DNA from: Alitta virens
Taxonomy: Eukaryota; Annelida; Polychaeta; Phyllodocida; Nereididae
Length of the DNA stretch: 64,000 nucleotides
Reading direction: 5' to 3'
Assembly: GCA_932294295.1 (NCBI GenBank)
Contig: OW028580.1
Span: forward strand, 32,062,136-32,126,135
Under the pieces are notes generated by a model. That model saw nothing but the letters and a program-made list of their open reading frames with translations, searched no databases and had not been told where the DNA came from. Both the position numbers and the translations under genes were made by a program. Within the stretch, counting starts at the first letter, position 1. Every line of letters begins with the position of its first letter. This document shows positions 12,510 through 24,656 of the stretch, one piece after another.

Positions 12510-12572
12510 TCCCAGACAGCATTCCAAATCGGCCCAGCATCGTTTCCATATAGGCCACTGTTGTTACAAGTG
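12510..12572. mobile_element. Palindromic MITE, left half only (copy e)
   Basis: CCCAGACAGCATTCCAAATC and 'catataggccactgttgtta' are present; the right arm is missing. Lies in the presumed 3' UTR of the channel gene. Confidence 0.7.
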
Positions 12573-12699
12573 TGCATGAATGTCTTAATCATCAAGATCC
12601 AGTTAACAGTGACTTCAAAATGATATTATATAATATATATAATATTCATTCAGTTGGATATGATAAAACAGTTACAAGAAGGTGAAATGTTTCTTCTGG

Positions 12700-12705
12700 A
12701 ATAAA
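12700..12705 (+). terminator. Candidate poly(A) signal of the channel gene
   Basis: AATAAA 234 nt after the channel stop codon, the first canonical hexamer I see downstream. A half copy of the 119-bp palindromic MITE lies between stop and signal, so it would be in the 3' UTR. Inferred from position only. Confidence 0.45.
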
Positions 12706-13191
12706 GTGACAAATTGTCGTTGTTTGTCTTAAGATAAACAGTATAATATAGTGTAGTAAATATACACAAGAGGGCGATTCGGCGCTGACAAGATGTACAT
12801 CAACAAGCACCAAAAACTCTGTATTAATTTACTACAATAGGATCAATGAAGTGTTCATCATTCATGAAAGATTAAATAAAATTATCCATCACACATTAAA
12901 TAAAGTGTATTTCAAATTGCTGTATCTTCTAAACCATTGACACTGGAGACCTGAAATTTTAGATTTTTCCATTAATTATATAGACCTACAAATGGTAATT
13001 TTTTTTAATTTTTTTTGAGATGGTGACCTGGGGAGCATTCGATGAATTCATATGGATTGACCCAATATGTGATTAGTTTTTTTTTACATTCATTTTCATC
13101 AGTTGACCATTTTCAGAAATGTACGTTATTGGCTGAAGTGACCTTGATGCCAGTCTTACCAAAAATCATGGGCGCAGATTATAAATTTTGT

Positions 13192-13206
13192 TGGGGGGGG
13201 GGGGGG
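13192..13206. repeat. Poly-G run
   Basis: Near-continuous run of about 15 G. The stretch 12710-13330 around it has no gene that I can see. Confidence 0.7.
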
Positions 13207-13324
13207 TGGGGTAAGAAATGTGTCAGGACCAAATCATGAAGAGATCTTTATAAGCTCTCAGCCTTACAATCCAATGTAATCATATCTTTAATTATTTATA
13301 AATAAAAAATAATAATAATTATAT

Positions 13325-13830
13325 GTAATTTACCACGTATTCATAGAACATTGTTAGCTCAATTTAGAGCAGGGATATTGCCAATTAATGTCGAAATTTA
13401 GGAAAGTCCCATTGGAAGAGAGAGTTTGTTAACTATTTATTTCTGTTACAAATAATATAGAAGATGAATTTCATGTACTGTGCGTATGTAATGCCTATAA
13501 TGATATAAGAACTAGTCTTTATAATAATATTAGTTGCATTAATAGTAATTTTGATAGGTATGATGATTTTGAAATATTTTTTTTTAATATCGAATATCAG
13601 GTACAATTGGCTAACTTTTTGCTGAAAGCTATGGAAATAAGAAAACTTTTTGTTATTTAGACGTCATATATTTAAGCACTGAAATGGAGTGACATATAAG
13701 CCTTTATGGGGCTGGGTGGTTTATGTTTCCACGTATGATGCCGTGTATTATTACAATGTAAAACCACATGTCAATAAAGGTAACTTAATAAAAAAAATTC
13801 ATAAAAAATATAGGAATAAGTTACGATGAG
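13325..13830 (+). pseudogene. LINE 3' end: C-terminal zinc-knuckle-like region and tail
   Basis: Conceptual reading gives LLAQFRAGILPINVEI, then after a stop/frame change KVPLEERV and EDEFHVLCVCNAYNDIR, the Cys/His block that ends many CR1/L2-like LINE ORF2 proteins, and finally a terminal frame ending near 13661. A short untranslated tail with AT-rich repeats follows to about 13830. Nonsense breaks make it a relic. Confidence 0.75.
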
Positions 13831-13929
13831 CAATTACCTAATTTAGTACAATTATATAGTATCTATGACATCTACAACATCATCTTACAGAAATTCATAC
13901 TGATCTTTATGAGTTTCTAGATAGTGCTC

Positions 13930-14160
13930 AGGGTTACAACTTGGTGATAGGAAGATAACCCATTTACTCCATGTCAGTCTATGCAGATATGATTCAAGGT
14001 TGATAGATGGACTATATGAATTTCGTAAAAAAATGGCATCTGATTGTAAGTCTCAGCAAAACCAATGTAATGGCATTTGGAACAAGAATATTCTTTTTCA
14101 AAAAAAAATTGTGGAGTATTTGTCAATATTACATCTACAATTGACGGATTGAACATTTTT
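13930..14160 (+). pseudogene. LINE reverse-transcriptase core fragment
   Basis: 'tatgcagatatg' encodes YADM where an active RT has YADD, and about 60 nt later LIVSLSKTNVMAFGT matches the conserved block after the catalytic motif. Frames are interrupted. It is in the same orientation as the 3' end fragment just upstream, but in the wrong order for one simple insertion, so there are two events or a rearrangement. Confidence 0.65.
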
Positions 14161-14431
14161 ATAACATATTGGTTCTTTTACTATATTCTTGGTTATACTG
14201 GGTTATGAAACATAAAACATTGTCCGGTAGATTATTAAAGTTGATATTTACGTCACCCAATATATAGACACTTTTACATTTGACATAGCATTTGTCTAAC
14301 ACCATTTCTCACAGTCAGACTGACTAATATAACATCAGTTACAGAGTCAACACAAAACAGTTCAATGGGGTCAATTCATTTGAAAGTTCAAACTGACAAG
14401 TCTGTCCGGCCGTCTCTTCTTGGCCAATGAC

Positions 14432-14821
14432 CTATCTCACAATTGAAGTTGTCTGTGTAGTTCCACCTCGTCGAGCAGAGCAAGACTTGCTTTTGTGTCC
14501 ATGACCATGACATGAGTAGCATTGCAGAGGTGACTTGTGTCTGCATGTGCTTACATTGTGGGTTTGTTCCACACAATTAAAACAACGAGGTTGTTGGCTT
14601 GCAGGAAGTGAGCTTGAGGAAATGTATCGAACTGAAGAGGATTCGGGTAGAGTGTCTGTCAGCACCATCCATAGAAGTCCAAGCATGTTCAACCCCTGTT
14701 CGGACCTCCCTCGCCCCCAGTGTTCATGTGTGGTGTCCTTGATCAGCGACTTTCCAGGAGATGCCAGCAGATCATACCAGAAGACACTGCATTGTTCAGC
14801 TTTCACTTGCGGCAAGTACAA
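14432..14821 (-). pseudogene. CCHC zinc-knuckle protein fragment
   Basis: A 129-codon open frame with two perfect C-x2-C-x4-H-x4-C knuckles in tandem, CFNCVEQTHNVSTC and CYSCHGHGHKSKSC, preceded by a region I do not recognise and followed by a short basic end (SARR). Paired knuckles bind single-stranded nucleic acid in Gag-like and LINE ORF1 proteins and in some cellular RNA-binding proteins. No start ATG, no obvious splice sites, and LINE fragments just upstream. I favour a transposon ORF or retrocopy; a real exon is possible. Confidence 0.55.
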
Positions 14822-15405
14822 TTTGTGTTAAAATGTATTTTGTAATATATTTGTGTTCTATAATTTAATACTTGAAGGTACTGAAATTGATATCAAAATA
14901 TCAATCACCAATTACAATTTAATATTTCCATTTCATGTAGTTTTCACATGGATATATTAGTGAAACAAAATAATAATAACATTCAATGAATTAAATTGAA
15001 TGTCAAAAAAAATATACTTGGGATATAAATTGGAAGTATTTTACCATCCATGAGTGTCCATGACATTAATGGAACCAATACATGGAGATTTGTCAGGTGG
15101 TAATTTCTTGACACTGTACTGTTGTCTGTTTTGCATTGATTTATTTGACTCTACTGTACAATATTTGCTCCCAGAAATTAACATCATTATAAATAAAACA
15201 CTGGAAATGTAATTTGTGACGTAAATAAACTAACAGTCTAACATGCTTTTCTAAAGGAATTATACTTCCTTTCCAATTCATAGTTTATTTTACAAAAACA
15301 GCAATAACATGATTATCTCAACGCGGCAGGAATTCATGGCAAGCACATTTAACAGTAATACAAAACAACATCATAAAATATCAGCGGATCTGCAAATATC
15401 TATGA
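14822..15405. other. No recognised feature
   Basis: AT-rich non-coding sequence. No splice-flanked open frame and no repeat that I can place. Confidence 0.4.
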
Positions 15406-15408
15406 CCC

Positions 15409-15511
15409 AGATAGCATTCCAAATCGGCCCAGTTTCCATATAGGCCACTGTCGTAACAACATCGTATTAACATCGCGCCAAAGTTGAAACGATTTGGAAT
15501 GCCATCTGGGG
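15409..15511. mobile_element. Palindromic MITE, copy f
   Basis: Complete copy with CCCAGATAGCATTCCAAATC at the left and ACGATTTGGAATGCCATCTG at the right, slightly shorter inside than copy a. Confidence 0.85.
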
Positions 15512-15764
15512 ATACCCTTTCAAAGTAAAAAGAAACACATTCCCTGAAAACTACTAAAGAATTAACATATATGTACAATTGTTACTCCTGAATAAAGAAA
15601 ACTGATAATGGCTGAAATTTACCTGCTGCCGAAGAGCTCCCATCAGAACAAACTTAATATGATACACAGCTAATATCATTATAATAACAAGTGGGTATTA
15701 TAAGCAAAACCAAACTTTTATTATATTGCAGAAAATGACTACTTGATCGTTAAAAAAAATCTTA

Positions 15765-15823
15765 TGTAACGACAGCGGTCAATATAGAAATGACCCTGGT
15801 CCGATTTGGAATGCTATCTGGGA
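15765..15823. mobile_element. Palindromic MITE, right half (copy g)
   Basis: 'acgacagcggtcaatataga' then CCGATTTGGAATGCTATCTG; the left half is missing. 15824-16600 beyond it shows no gene. Confidence 0.7.
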
Positions 15824-16612
15824 ATAATATTACATTTTCCAAGTTAATAAGGCCTTAATTATATATTGTATATAGTAGGTTATATTTAGGGTACATGTAT
15901 GAACATTTTTGTGGTAAAGTTTGGTTTGCTTATAAAAATTGTTGCCAATAAATTCAGAAATGGGCCTATCAAAAGTAAACCACTGTTAACAAGTCTGCCC
16001 GGTACTTGCCAGTCATAATAATAAGACTTCTGCATTTTTCACAACAGTAACTTCTTTCATATAAATAATTGAGTGAGGACCTTATTACTGACGGCCTGCC
16101 GTGGGTTTTTTTCTGTTAAAGCACTGTTTTAGCTGTTTTCTGTGTTAGTCAGCTCATCCGAGAGGCTGGGTGATTGATAATAAATTAAAACTTGAAGGCA
16201 AAAACTTACACAGTCTTCTTCGTGAATCGCTGATTAAACTGAAACCATGTGGGGCTCCCAGCAAAAATTTATATTCCGTATTTTACTGCATTTGCTAAAT
16301 CACATATAACTATTCCAGAGAATACTTAACACGCCAGGTGGTGCTATAGTGACATATAATATTGTCCTCTGCTGGAATTTAATGAAAATGAAGTAGACAT
16401 TGAGAAGGAGAGACATAGCTAACATATTCCCGATTTATATTAACCAATATTGATGTTTTACTGCTCGAGGAAGTACAGTTTGCACTTTGGAAGGAGATAA
16501 TATTTTCGAACAACAGAAAAGGTATCATGGTGAAGTATAATATATTGTACGTAAGTGCAAAAAAAATCACCTGAACTTCCTGCTTAATCCGATCGTTTTT
16601 AGTCCCTTCGCA

Positions 16613-16871
16613 TGCAGTATAGCGGACCCAGATTTATGCCCATATTTGGCGTCCGAAATATGAAATTTTATAGATTATATTACCAAGTTGGAGTTCTAGC
16701 ACAATTAGAATAACATTTGGTATAGAAAAAGTAAACAGCACTTTTACCGTGAACATGAAAACCGCCATCATTAGTTTGTGACGTCATACACTGAATTCAA
16801 GCTTTTGACGTCAAATACATAGCAACGAGGCTCTCTAAATATGGTTATAAATCTGGGTCCACTATACTGCA
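16613..16871. mobile_element. 259-bp TIR element with 'TGCAGTATAG' ends
   Basis: Left end TGCAGTATAGCGGACCCAGA continuing 'tttatgcccatat'; the right end is its near reverse complement ('atatggttataaatctggg', then TCCACTATACTGCA). TIRs are about 35 bp with few mismatches. The interior has two TGACGTCA-like palindromes (16779-16786 and 16806-16812). No ORF, and no clear target-site duplication seen. Confidence 0.75.
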
Positions 16872-17341
16872 CTTTTTCCCTTCTGTCAACTGAGACAGAC
16901 TCAGAATTGCACTTGAGTCTCGGTGACATGCAGAAAGTCAGATCCTGTGGATATGAAAACAAAATGTAAAAAAAAAGAATCATCCAAGAAGTTCGTGAAC
17001 AATTAGTAATTACAGTACCCCATAACAGGTGTACTGGTAATTATCATAAAAGATTGTAAGCCAAAACTTAAACAACTAAACAAGGAAGGCCCATGCGCAT
17101 GAGTGTCGGGAGTTATTCACGAGTAAAGGATCATAAAAGAAAATATTAAGATGAGTGAACGATCATCAAACATTATTGCTAATAGGAAAGATTCATCAAA
17201 TAAGGTTATATAAAAGTACTCAAAAATACCATTTTCGTAATATGTCAAACAGAACTTCTGCTTTCATAATTCTAAGCACTTATGAAACATTAAAATGAGT
17301 CCAGAGGAAGACCTCTATTATGACCTCTAATAAGGTTTTAC

Positions 17342-17343
<2 letters not shown>

Positions 17344-17375
<32 letters not shown>

Positions 17376-17376
17376 G
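17344..17376. repeat. (GATA)n microsatellite
   Basis: About eight perfect units, directly joined to the SINE-like body that follows. Confidence 0.9.
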
Positions 17377-17500
17377 TGGAAAGTGCAGCCCTCTAAGGCA
17401 AGTTCTTGCCGCTATCGAGGGTTGATTGATGAGGCGAGACAGAGGAAGAATCCACCCATGTTACACATTTACCCATGGGGTGGCATATTTTACAATTTAA
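17377..17500. repeat. SINE-like body, 'gcagccctctaaggcaag' family
   Basis: Shares 'gcagccctctaaggcaag', 'gctatcgagggttgattgatgag' and 'cccatgttacacatttaccc' with 22620-22810, 43000-43110 and 61970-62030. Three of these copies adjoin GATA/TAGA tetranucleotide or related repeats, suggesting a retroposon whose tail seeds microsatellites. Between here and 17925 I see only AT-rich sequence. Confidence 0.6.
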
Positions 17501-17923
17501 CATTTATTATACTTACAAACATTAAATTTGGCTATGAAATGTCTAAATTATAGTGCTTTCACTTAATTTTGACATTACACAACTTTGATTTGTAAATTGC
17601 TCTTTATGTATCTGATAGCATAATGAATTTGAAACTGTACACAAGTACAAATAGGCCAATGTTGAAATGAAATTATTTCTCAAACTGTTTTAAACAACAG
17701 ATATGCAGTTCAAAAATGCTACACTCACTGAACCTGTCAATTATGTATGTTATTGTGAGAAAATAAAAACATGATTATATTTTTTAAAATGTGGATCTGA
17801 ATTATTCTATTCGATTTGCAAAACATGTCACATTTTTCTGAAAATTTTGGTTGCAAATTACAGAATACTAAAAGTATTTAGGTATATTAAAAAAAGAACT
17901 ATAAAAATATTATATTCAACTTA

Positions 17924-19697
17924 AAGGGGAACTAACCCCTTCAGCACTTTACCTCTCAGATGTTAGCTTTGGTCCATTGGAACACATCTATGCCTTTCAT
18001 AATGTGTATATATCCACTGGTAAAGTAATATCATGCATTTATTAGCTGCATGTTGTGATCTACGGAGGCCGCCATTTTCGACTATCCTGGGTGTTTTGCT
18101 TTTGCCGGAAATACGTCACTGTTCTCCTATGAGAACCAAGTGCAATCCAACTGCTTGACTATAAGGTGAGCAGTGTCAACAGGCAAAAGGTGTTAATTCC
18201 AATTGAAATAAGAGCATGTTTAAGTGTTCTGTCACTGTTCTGACCAAGTGTCATGTAAATTGCCATTGAACAATTTGAGACTATGCAATTAGTGCTTTTA
18301 AGATATATCTTATCTTTTTATGATTTTTTTCACCTGCATGTAAATATATATAGATTTATTTATTTTTGTAACAGAACATAATAAAATGAGAGTAAAAACA
18401 ATAAAATCATATAAAAGTATAAAATAGTAATAGTTGTGAGTAAAAAATATCAATTTTACTTAGGGCAGAGGTACTCTAATAATTCATACACCTCATCAGC
18501 ATTTAGTAGCCAAGGCACAACCACCTGAGTATCTCTTATATGTAGTAGCTCCTTTGTCTGAGTGCCTACTTGCATACTGTCATCTTCACAATTATCATAA
18601 TATAATTTAATGCAGTCTAAGACAACCTTAAGCCCTTTACATCAAATTTGTTGACATTAGCACCATATTTGCAACACACTTTTAATAAGTTACCACCAAT
18701 TCTTGTATTTCTCTCACAAAGTCTATAGACTTTGTACTCAAATTGAACAAAAACCTTACACAACTGAATTGTTAAAAAAACGTTTTATGCAGAGGGTTGC
18801 AAACTGATCATACCTCTTGGGTAGGCCTCCATATGATTTGTTTTATGTTTTAGTAACAGCAAATGGTGCGACAGCTGTGCTATCAGTGCAGACATTCTTT
18901 TATCTATCTATCTATCTATCTAAAAAAAAGCACTTGTTGATAGAACAATGTTAAACAATTAAAATTCATTGATTAGGCCTACTTAAGGTGAGGCTTAATA
19001 AAATTGGAGCTTACCAATGCAGTTCTGCAGAAAATACATTTTTTAATAAATTTTTTATTTATTTATAACAACTTATCTTTACATGTGTAATGTAAGCAGG
19101 GTTATTTGCATCTACTTGCCAAGTGAGCAAATAAATATGACATACAAACAGTTCATTGCAATCAGGCTGTAGTATGTTGTTATTGAAATGGATTGCAATC
19201 TGTCAATATGCAGGATCGCATGGTACATAAGTGACGTCACCAGCCATGGTGCCATGTGCAATAATGGCGGCCCCCAGCATTGTGCGAATGGTGCAAACTT
19301 CACTTTTAATTGGCTCCAAATCATACTGCCCTCGAAGGTCATGGGCCTCCACGTGGCGAGGGTGGAAACACTTGGGTTGAAGTCCTCTATCCCCAGTGGC
19401 TAAAACAGGACAGTGCGCATTGCACAAGCTGCTCCAGCTATCCAACGCAGACACTTATTGATTTTTTGCATGCTTCTGGTTTCTACTACCAACTATGGAT
19501 GATCAATCTTACCCTAGAGAGCCTTTACATAGCCCACTCAGGTGCTGATGAGGCGTTAAACAATAACACTACCTACCTACCTACCAAACCATACTAAAAT
19601 TGGACTTTTAGTCACTTGTATTTACGGCAATGTGTTCTTTGTCATCTAATTGAACTTTTAAAATTAACATGCAAATCTCCTTTAGTTACCCTTTAAT
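17924..19697. mobile_element. Possible 1.8-kb DNA transposon remnant with TTAAAGGG ends
   Basis: Left edge TTAAAGGGGAACTAA (17924 on) and right edge TTTAGTTACCCTTTAA (ending about 19697) are inverted repeats of about 15 bp with one mismatch. Inside are a (TATC)n run at 18898-18921 and the SINE-like piece at 19325-19580, but no transposase frame that I recognise. The element call rests on the two ends only. Confidence 0.4.
19325..19580. repeat. SINE-like element with (CTAC)n tail
   Basis: GC-richer than its surroundings, with 'ggtgctgatgaggcgttaaac' followed by 'aataacactacctaccta', the form of many invertebrate SINE 3' ends. Weak overlapping frames on both strands are not convincing genes. 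Confidence 0.45.
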
Positions 19698-19699
19698 AG

Positions 19700-22195
19700 C
19701 AGGGAAGTTTGATAAATATAGTATTATATACTTTTTTTTTCATGGTATGACTAACAAGCAAAGGTCTATTTTTATAATTACTAATTCTATAGTTGGTGCA
19801 AGTGGTCGATTTGCAGACAATTGTGGGTAGCTAGTATCTGTTACCTGCAGCTAATACCCTTTAGTCTGTACAAAATAGTTCAATTCATTTTTTTTTTTGC
19901 ATGTCTAGACTTCGTTAACCAAATCTGATGAAGGTCGCTTTTTTAAAGAGAGCTTTTCTTGTTACTTACCATGTAAGTGCATAGTAACTTACAAACTAAG
20001 AGAACATTAATAAATTTACCGTTATGGACCTACATGAGCTTCCAAGGTACTACATAATTTGACATTTCAAGAGTCCGAACCTTATGTTTAGGCCTGCATG
20101 CATTGCTCATTACACATTGCTACATTAGCATCACTTGATCAAAAGCACAAGGTACTATTAGACAACTTTTGAATGCAAATAATATTAAAACATGATATAT
20201 CTTTGACATATATGGTTTAACATCATTTTTGCAAATAATTCTGAGAGGTAAAAGCACTGTCAAAAACAAGAACAGATTCAGACCAACAATGACCACAGAG
20301 GGCAGCAGCTCATAGATCTTCACTATTAGCATAAGACTGATTATTACTTGAAATTATGACATCTTACAGTAATAGGTTCTTAGGCAGTATCTTGTACAGC
20401 TACATGGGCATGATGAGGTGGATTAACAGAACAGCCTGCAGACATAACCACTAAAATTATAAAACATAAGCTTTCATCCCTCAAACCAAAATGAACCATG
20501 CCGATTTCCAGGAAATCAGAATAACATAGGGTGATTCCATTAATGTTAGAGGGGGGGGGGGATTGTAAGATTTGAGAAATACATTGGAACAATTAACCCA
20601 GCCACTTTTGACCCATGGTCCTGCATTTAAAGTTGCACAATATTATTCAATGAACCAAACATGTCTTATTGAGGCCTTTTTGATCATAATTTTTCACCTG
20701 ACATTATTTACAAAATAATTACATAATATATGCAGTCTTAAGATTTGTGTTTCATATATGTATTGGTTAGTCTGCACCAGACAGAAACTGTTTTCATAAT
20801 TATGTTATGGTATGCCAATTACAACATCACAATTAGCATACTGATACGTGGCTTAAGAGGTTGGCTGTGTGGATCAGGGCAAATTAAAGAAATTATATAT
20901 AGCCCGTCTTAATGCCCTAATCAATCAAAACGGCACGTTAGTTATATTGCTGCATGCTGCGTCATACATGCAGAGCTCGTGGTTTGCGCGAGGCGATAGA
21001 GTAGTGGGTCAGATATTGGATCACGTGTGGGATAACCTCTACTTGAAGATTTTTAACTAAATAACTGATAGGTCTACAAGTTGCCTTAAAGCTAAAGCAT
21101 AATGTACGCTTTTGGCGATCTAATTAAGCTTCGTAAGGTATAATTCGGCATCAGGCCTGTGGATGCCCATTTATTCATAGGCCAATATGTAACTTCGTAT
21201 GCCAAAATTACAAAATTATGGAAATTAATATATATATTAGTTAATAATAATTTCATTGATTGGCTGTACATATATATAACATGCAATGATTTTGAGATCA
21301 TTGTGAAAGTTGTGTATTTGGCCATGCTATACCTCAAATGTTATACATATATAGGCTCCTCCTTCTCCTCCTCCTCCTAAGGAGCCTTTCCTTCAGTTCA
21401 TCCCACCGAAAGATGGCGCTGCCTGCCTTGGTTCATTAATAACCGCCTGTCGTAATATGCCCATTTCTTTGAGTGCTGTTTTTGTCTGATTATGTGTGAT
21501 GGCAATTCTCTGATCAATTGATTTGGGTTCTTTGAGAAGAACAAAAACACTGCAGTAGTGAGAGAACCCTTTCTGATGTAATTGCCCAGGATGTAGTCAC
21601 TTGAGGTTTTTCAGTATTTACGAAAGATGGCTTGATTGTTTGTTTGTAAATATATTTGGCTGTTGATATGCTTGTCGATTTCATTTATTGTTGCTCCAAA
21701 GAAGGATTTGTACATATATTGGTATGCTTATGTAATTTTTTTTGCTATTATTATTATTATATATAGTTCCTAAAATAGACAATATAACTGGATATACAAT
21801 CTGTACATATTTAAATACCCAATCCTGCTGCTTATTTGTACTCAGTATTAATCTTCTATGGTGCATTGATTTCTGCTAATTGCCCTGATGGTGCCTTGTT
21901 TTATACATATGCTTATAGTTGTACATATTTATTATATCGATGTTTTCAACATGTAACTAAATTATGTTCATGTAGATTGTTCTTTTATTTTACTTTATCA
22001 TTATATATATGAATATTTTTATTTTTTATCCTTGTATTTAATTTTTTATGACACGTGTATCTTTTTGATGCTCTGCAGGCAATAGAATTCTATATATATA
22101 ATATCATTCATGCATTATGGCCCACATGTAGAAAACTCTTCTTGGTGAGGAAGTGAATTTTTAGAAGCTTTAAAATGTCATAACACCGTGGAGAT
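19700..22195. other. Intergenic, no gene recognised
   Basis: AT-rich sequence with only short unconvincing frames. The one local structure seen is a hairpin, AGGCTCCT...AGGAGCCT (about 21353-21386), closing a CTC-rich loop. A G run lies at 20551-20560. Confidence 0.45.
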
Positions 22196-22196
22196 T

Positions 22197-22493
22197 TACC
22201 TACAATTAGTTTCATTAAAAACGGCTGGTCAAATTGAAACTCGACAAAGCTGCCATAGCTCAACACTAGATCTAAAAGTACATATTTAAAATTATGATAT
22301 ATTAATGACTGGATATCATGATACATTTTTTTACATTTACCAAGGTTTATTTTAATCTGGTGATAGATGTAAGCCAATTATTAGCTAAAGAAGTGAACAG
22401 AAGCAGCTGGCTTTAGCATGTGAAGACCACAGCCAGGTACAGGTCGCTACAGACAGCTAGAGTCTACCGTATTTTATTAAACTAACTGTATGT
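22197..22493. mobile_element. TIR MITE, 'CAGTTAGTTTC' family
   Basis: Starts CTACAATTAGTTTCATTAAA and ends TTTATTAAACTAACTGTATG. The interior carries the family blocks 'agcagctggctttagcatg' and 'ggtcgctacagacagctaga'. Confidence 0.75.
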
Positions 22494-22619
22494 CTATTTG
22501 ATTTAATAAATTTGAGAATTTTAACCTGGTACAGGCAAAATAATATTTGCCCACCTTGAGCCTTCAGCTATGTCTCATAGCCTTGATCAAAAGTCACTCA
22601 CTGTAGTAGATTAGATTAG

Positions 22620-22810
22620 ATAAGGGAAGTGCAGCCCTCTAAGGCAAGCTGTTGCTGCTATCGGGGGTTGGTTGATGAGGTGAGAACGGAGAAGTCCACC
22701 CATGTTACACATTTACCCCATTGGTGGGATCTTTTACTTGCCTCAGCATAGACACTGAGTACAAAGGACCGCCCATTTAACGTCTCATCTGAACGACATT
22801 TTGTTGCCCG
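22620..22810. repeat. SINE-like body, 'gcagccctctaaggcaag' family
   Basis: Fullest copy in the window: 'gcagccctctaaggcaagc', 'acccatgttacacatttacc', 'gcctcagcatagacactgag' and a 'cccatttaacgtctcatctg' end. No A or B box recognised at its 5' edge. Confidence 0.6.
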
Positions 22811-22875
22811 GGCCTGTAAGTTTCTGGGTTGGTGTTGAACATAGAAACTAGTTCAAACTACAACTTTTAGTTGAC

Positions 22876-23345
22876 CTAAGGGGCATTAACACTGTCAAGG
22901 ATAAGACCTACGTATGACCTAGGACATGAAAAATCGGCTATAGATGGTCACTCGTTGCTCTGTTAATCAAGTATAAATTCTGTCGACGAGCATACGTGAG
23001 GCAGTCATAGATCGCTTGGTGGACGTCCGACAAACGCTCACCAAAAGTTCATTGCCAAGCATCCTTCAAGTAGAATGCTCGCCGACTGACCCCTGAGCAA
23101 GTTACGTAACTATTATAAACAATTCACTCATAGAACGTATGCCAAAATGTTTACAATTTTTTTGCCCTCTCTATGTATGGTTACGAATGATTTAGCACTA
23201 TGAGCTTTCTATGGATTAGCTCGAGTATACGTGAAACACTCGGCGAGTGAATCACGTATGGACAAGTATGACCAAGAGCAAAGCATTTTTTTTCAACAGT
23301 GGTCATCCGTAGGACTTATCCGTGACAGTGTAAACGCCCTTTTAG
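22876..23345. mobile_element. TIR element, 'GACAGTGTGAACG' family (470-bp copy)
   Basis: Left end TAAGGGGCATTAACACTGTC, right end GACAGTGTAAACGCCCTTTTA in inverted orientation. The interior has 'ataagacctacgtatgac', 'gcatacgtgaggcagtc' and other ACGT-rich blocks. Related copies: 36640-37266, 40298-40925, 59120-59686, 62040-62467. No transposase seen. Confidence 0.8.
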
Positions 23346-23502
23346 ACCTTAGCTAGCTTTAGCTGGCCTTTATAGCCAAATTAATAGATTGGAAACTAAT
23401 CTCTGAGACTGAAGCTAAACTCCAGATGACATCAACAGAGGCGCCGGAACAGTGACGTGGTCTTAATTGTGAGATTGGATCTCTGGCAGAGATGTATGGG
23501 CT

Positions 23503-23638
23503 GGTCTATCTATCCATCCATCTATCCATCTATCTATCTATCTATCTATCCATCCATCCATCCATCTATCCATCCATCCATCCATCCATCCATCCATCCA
23601 TCTATCTATCCATCTATCCATCTATCTATATATCTATA

Positions 23639-23670
<32 letters not shown>
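23503..23670. repeat. (TATC)n/(CATC)n compound microsatellite
   Basis: About 168 bp of interrupted tetranucleotide repeat. It creates false open frames reading [11 protein letters not shown] in several frames. Confidence 0.95.
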
Positions 23671-23689
23671 AAGCTGGCACAGCAGGGGT

Positions 23690-24440
23690 TTCTCAGGAAA
23701 CTCAACTCTTGATGGGTTGTCAAAATGGTTTATTGAAGTTAATGAAAACAAGGGAAAAAAACCCTGTAATAAAAAATATAGGTGTTACAAATACATCAAT
23801 AGAACAATTTATGCATCAATATAATTATTCATATATCAAGAGAACAATTCATACATCAATGCAATTATTAATTAATATTGACCCAATTAACTGAAATAAC
23901 TTGTACATTAATAAACTTATTTACATTGAAACTGATTAACATGAAGGTAAACCAAAAGCTAAGCTGAACTAGCCAACAAAATAATAATCATAACCTTACC
24001 CTTGGTGGTGTTTTGTGCTGGATAAATCCAGTGGATTTCATAAGTTACATGTATGCCATGTGGTTCCTTTGTTGAGAACCTAAGCAACCAAAGTTACAAT
24101 GAAAAACTCATTATACATTTATACAACTAAGTATTTAAATACAGAATGAACAATGAATTGAATATTTAGACACAAGAAATTAACGTAAAGCTACATACCA
24201 TGAAACTATGCAGTCAGTGCACAGAGTTGACACCAGTGGCCATACAGGTTGACCAAAGCAATGCTGCATGGAGAGCAGCTAGCATGTGAATGGCTTAGCC
24301 TGTGAAAAATGACCTTGCTGAGATTTTAATCCCTTTGGCAGGTACTCACCTGGTGCCAATGTAATACACTATTAAATGGTGGGAGCACTATGAGAAGTAA
24401 TGGGTTATGGAAATAAAGCTACAGAAATTTCACTGCCACA
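23690..24440. other. No recognised feature between microsatellite and unit 1
   Basis: AT-rich sequence. I find no matching sequence in the second unit, so the duplicated segment appears to begin after it. Confidence 0.35.
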
Positions 24441-24618
24441 AACAATGACAAGCATTGCCATGAACAACATGGTGACTTATAATAAATTGTATGAAACTGA
24501 TTAGCTGACCAGAATCATGCATATGCACTGTAAATCTCATTAGTAGATTTAATCTCTTGGCCTCCCTCTTACTTAAATTGGCATGTTCACACAAGATCAC
24601 TAATTTATTTGAAGCAGC

Positions 24619-24626
24619 TATATAAG
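24619..24626 (+). promoter_or_regulatory. Candidate TATA box of the GT61 gene
   Basis: TATATAAG 31 nt before the ATG. If it is used, the 5' leader would be only a few nucleotides long, or the box belongs to an upstream exon. 'aaatacag' just before the ATG could also be a 3' splice site. Weak. Confidence 0.3.
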
Positions 24627-24656
24627 GTTTGGTTTTAAGGGAAATACAGTACTGGA

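Noticed and set aside
20869..21060. 63-residue frame as a small gene
   Set aside because: No family resemblance, no splice signals, and nothing nearby to support it.
23457..23894. 145-residue frame with IYPSIHPSI repeats
   Set aside because: Tetranucleotide microsatellite translated; no splice or codon signal.
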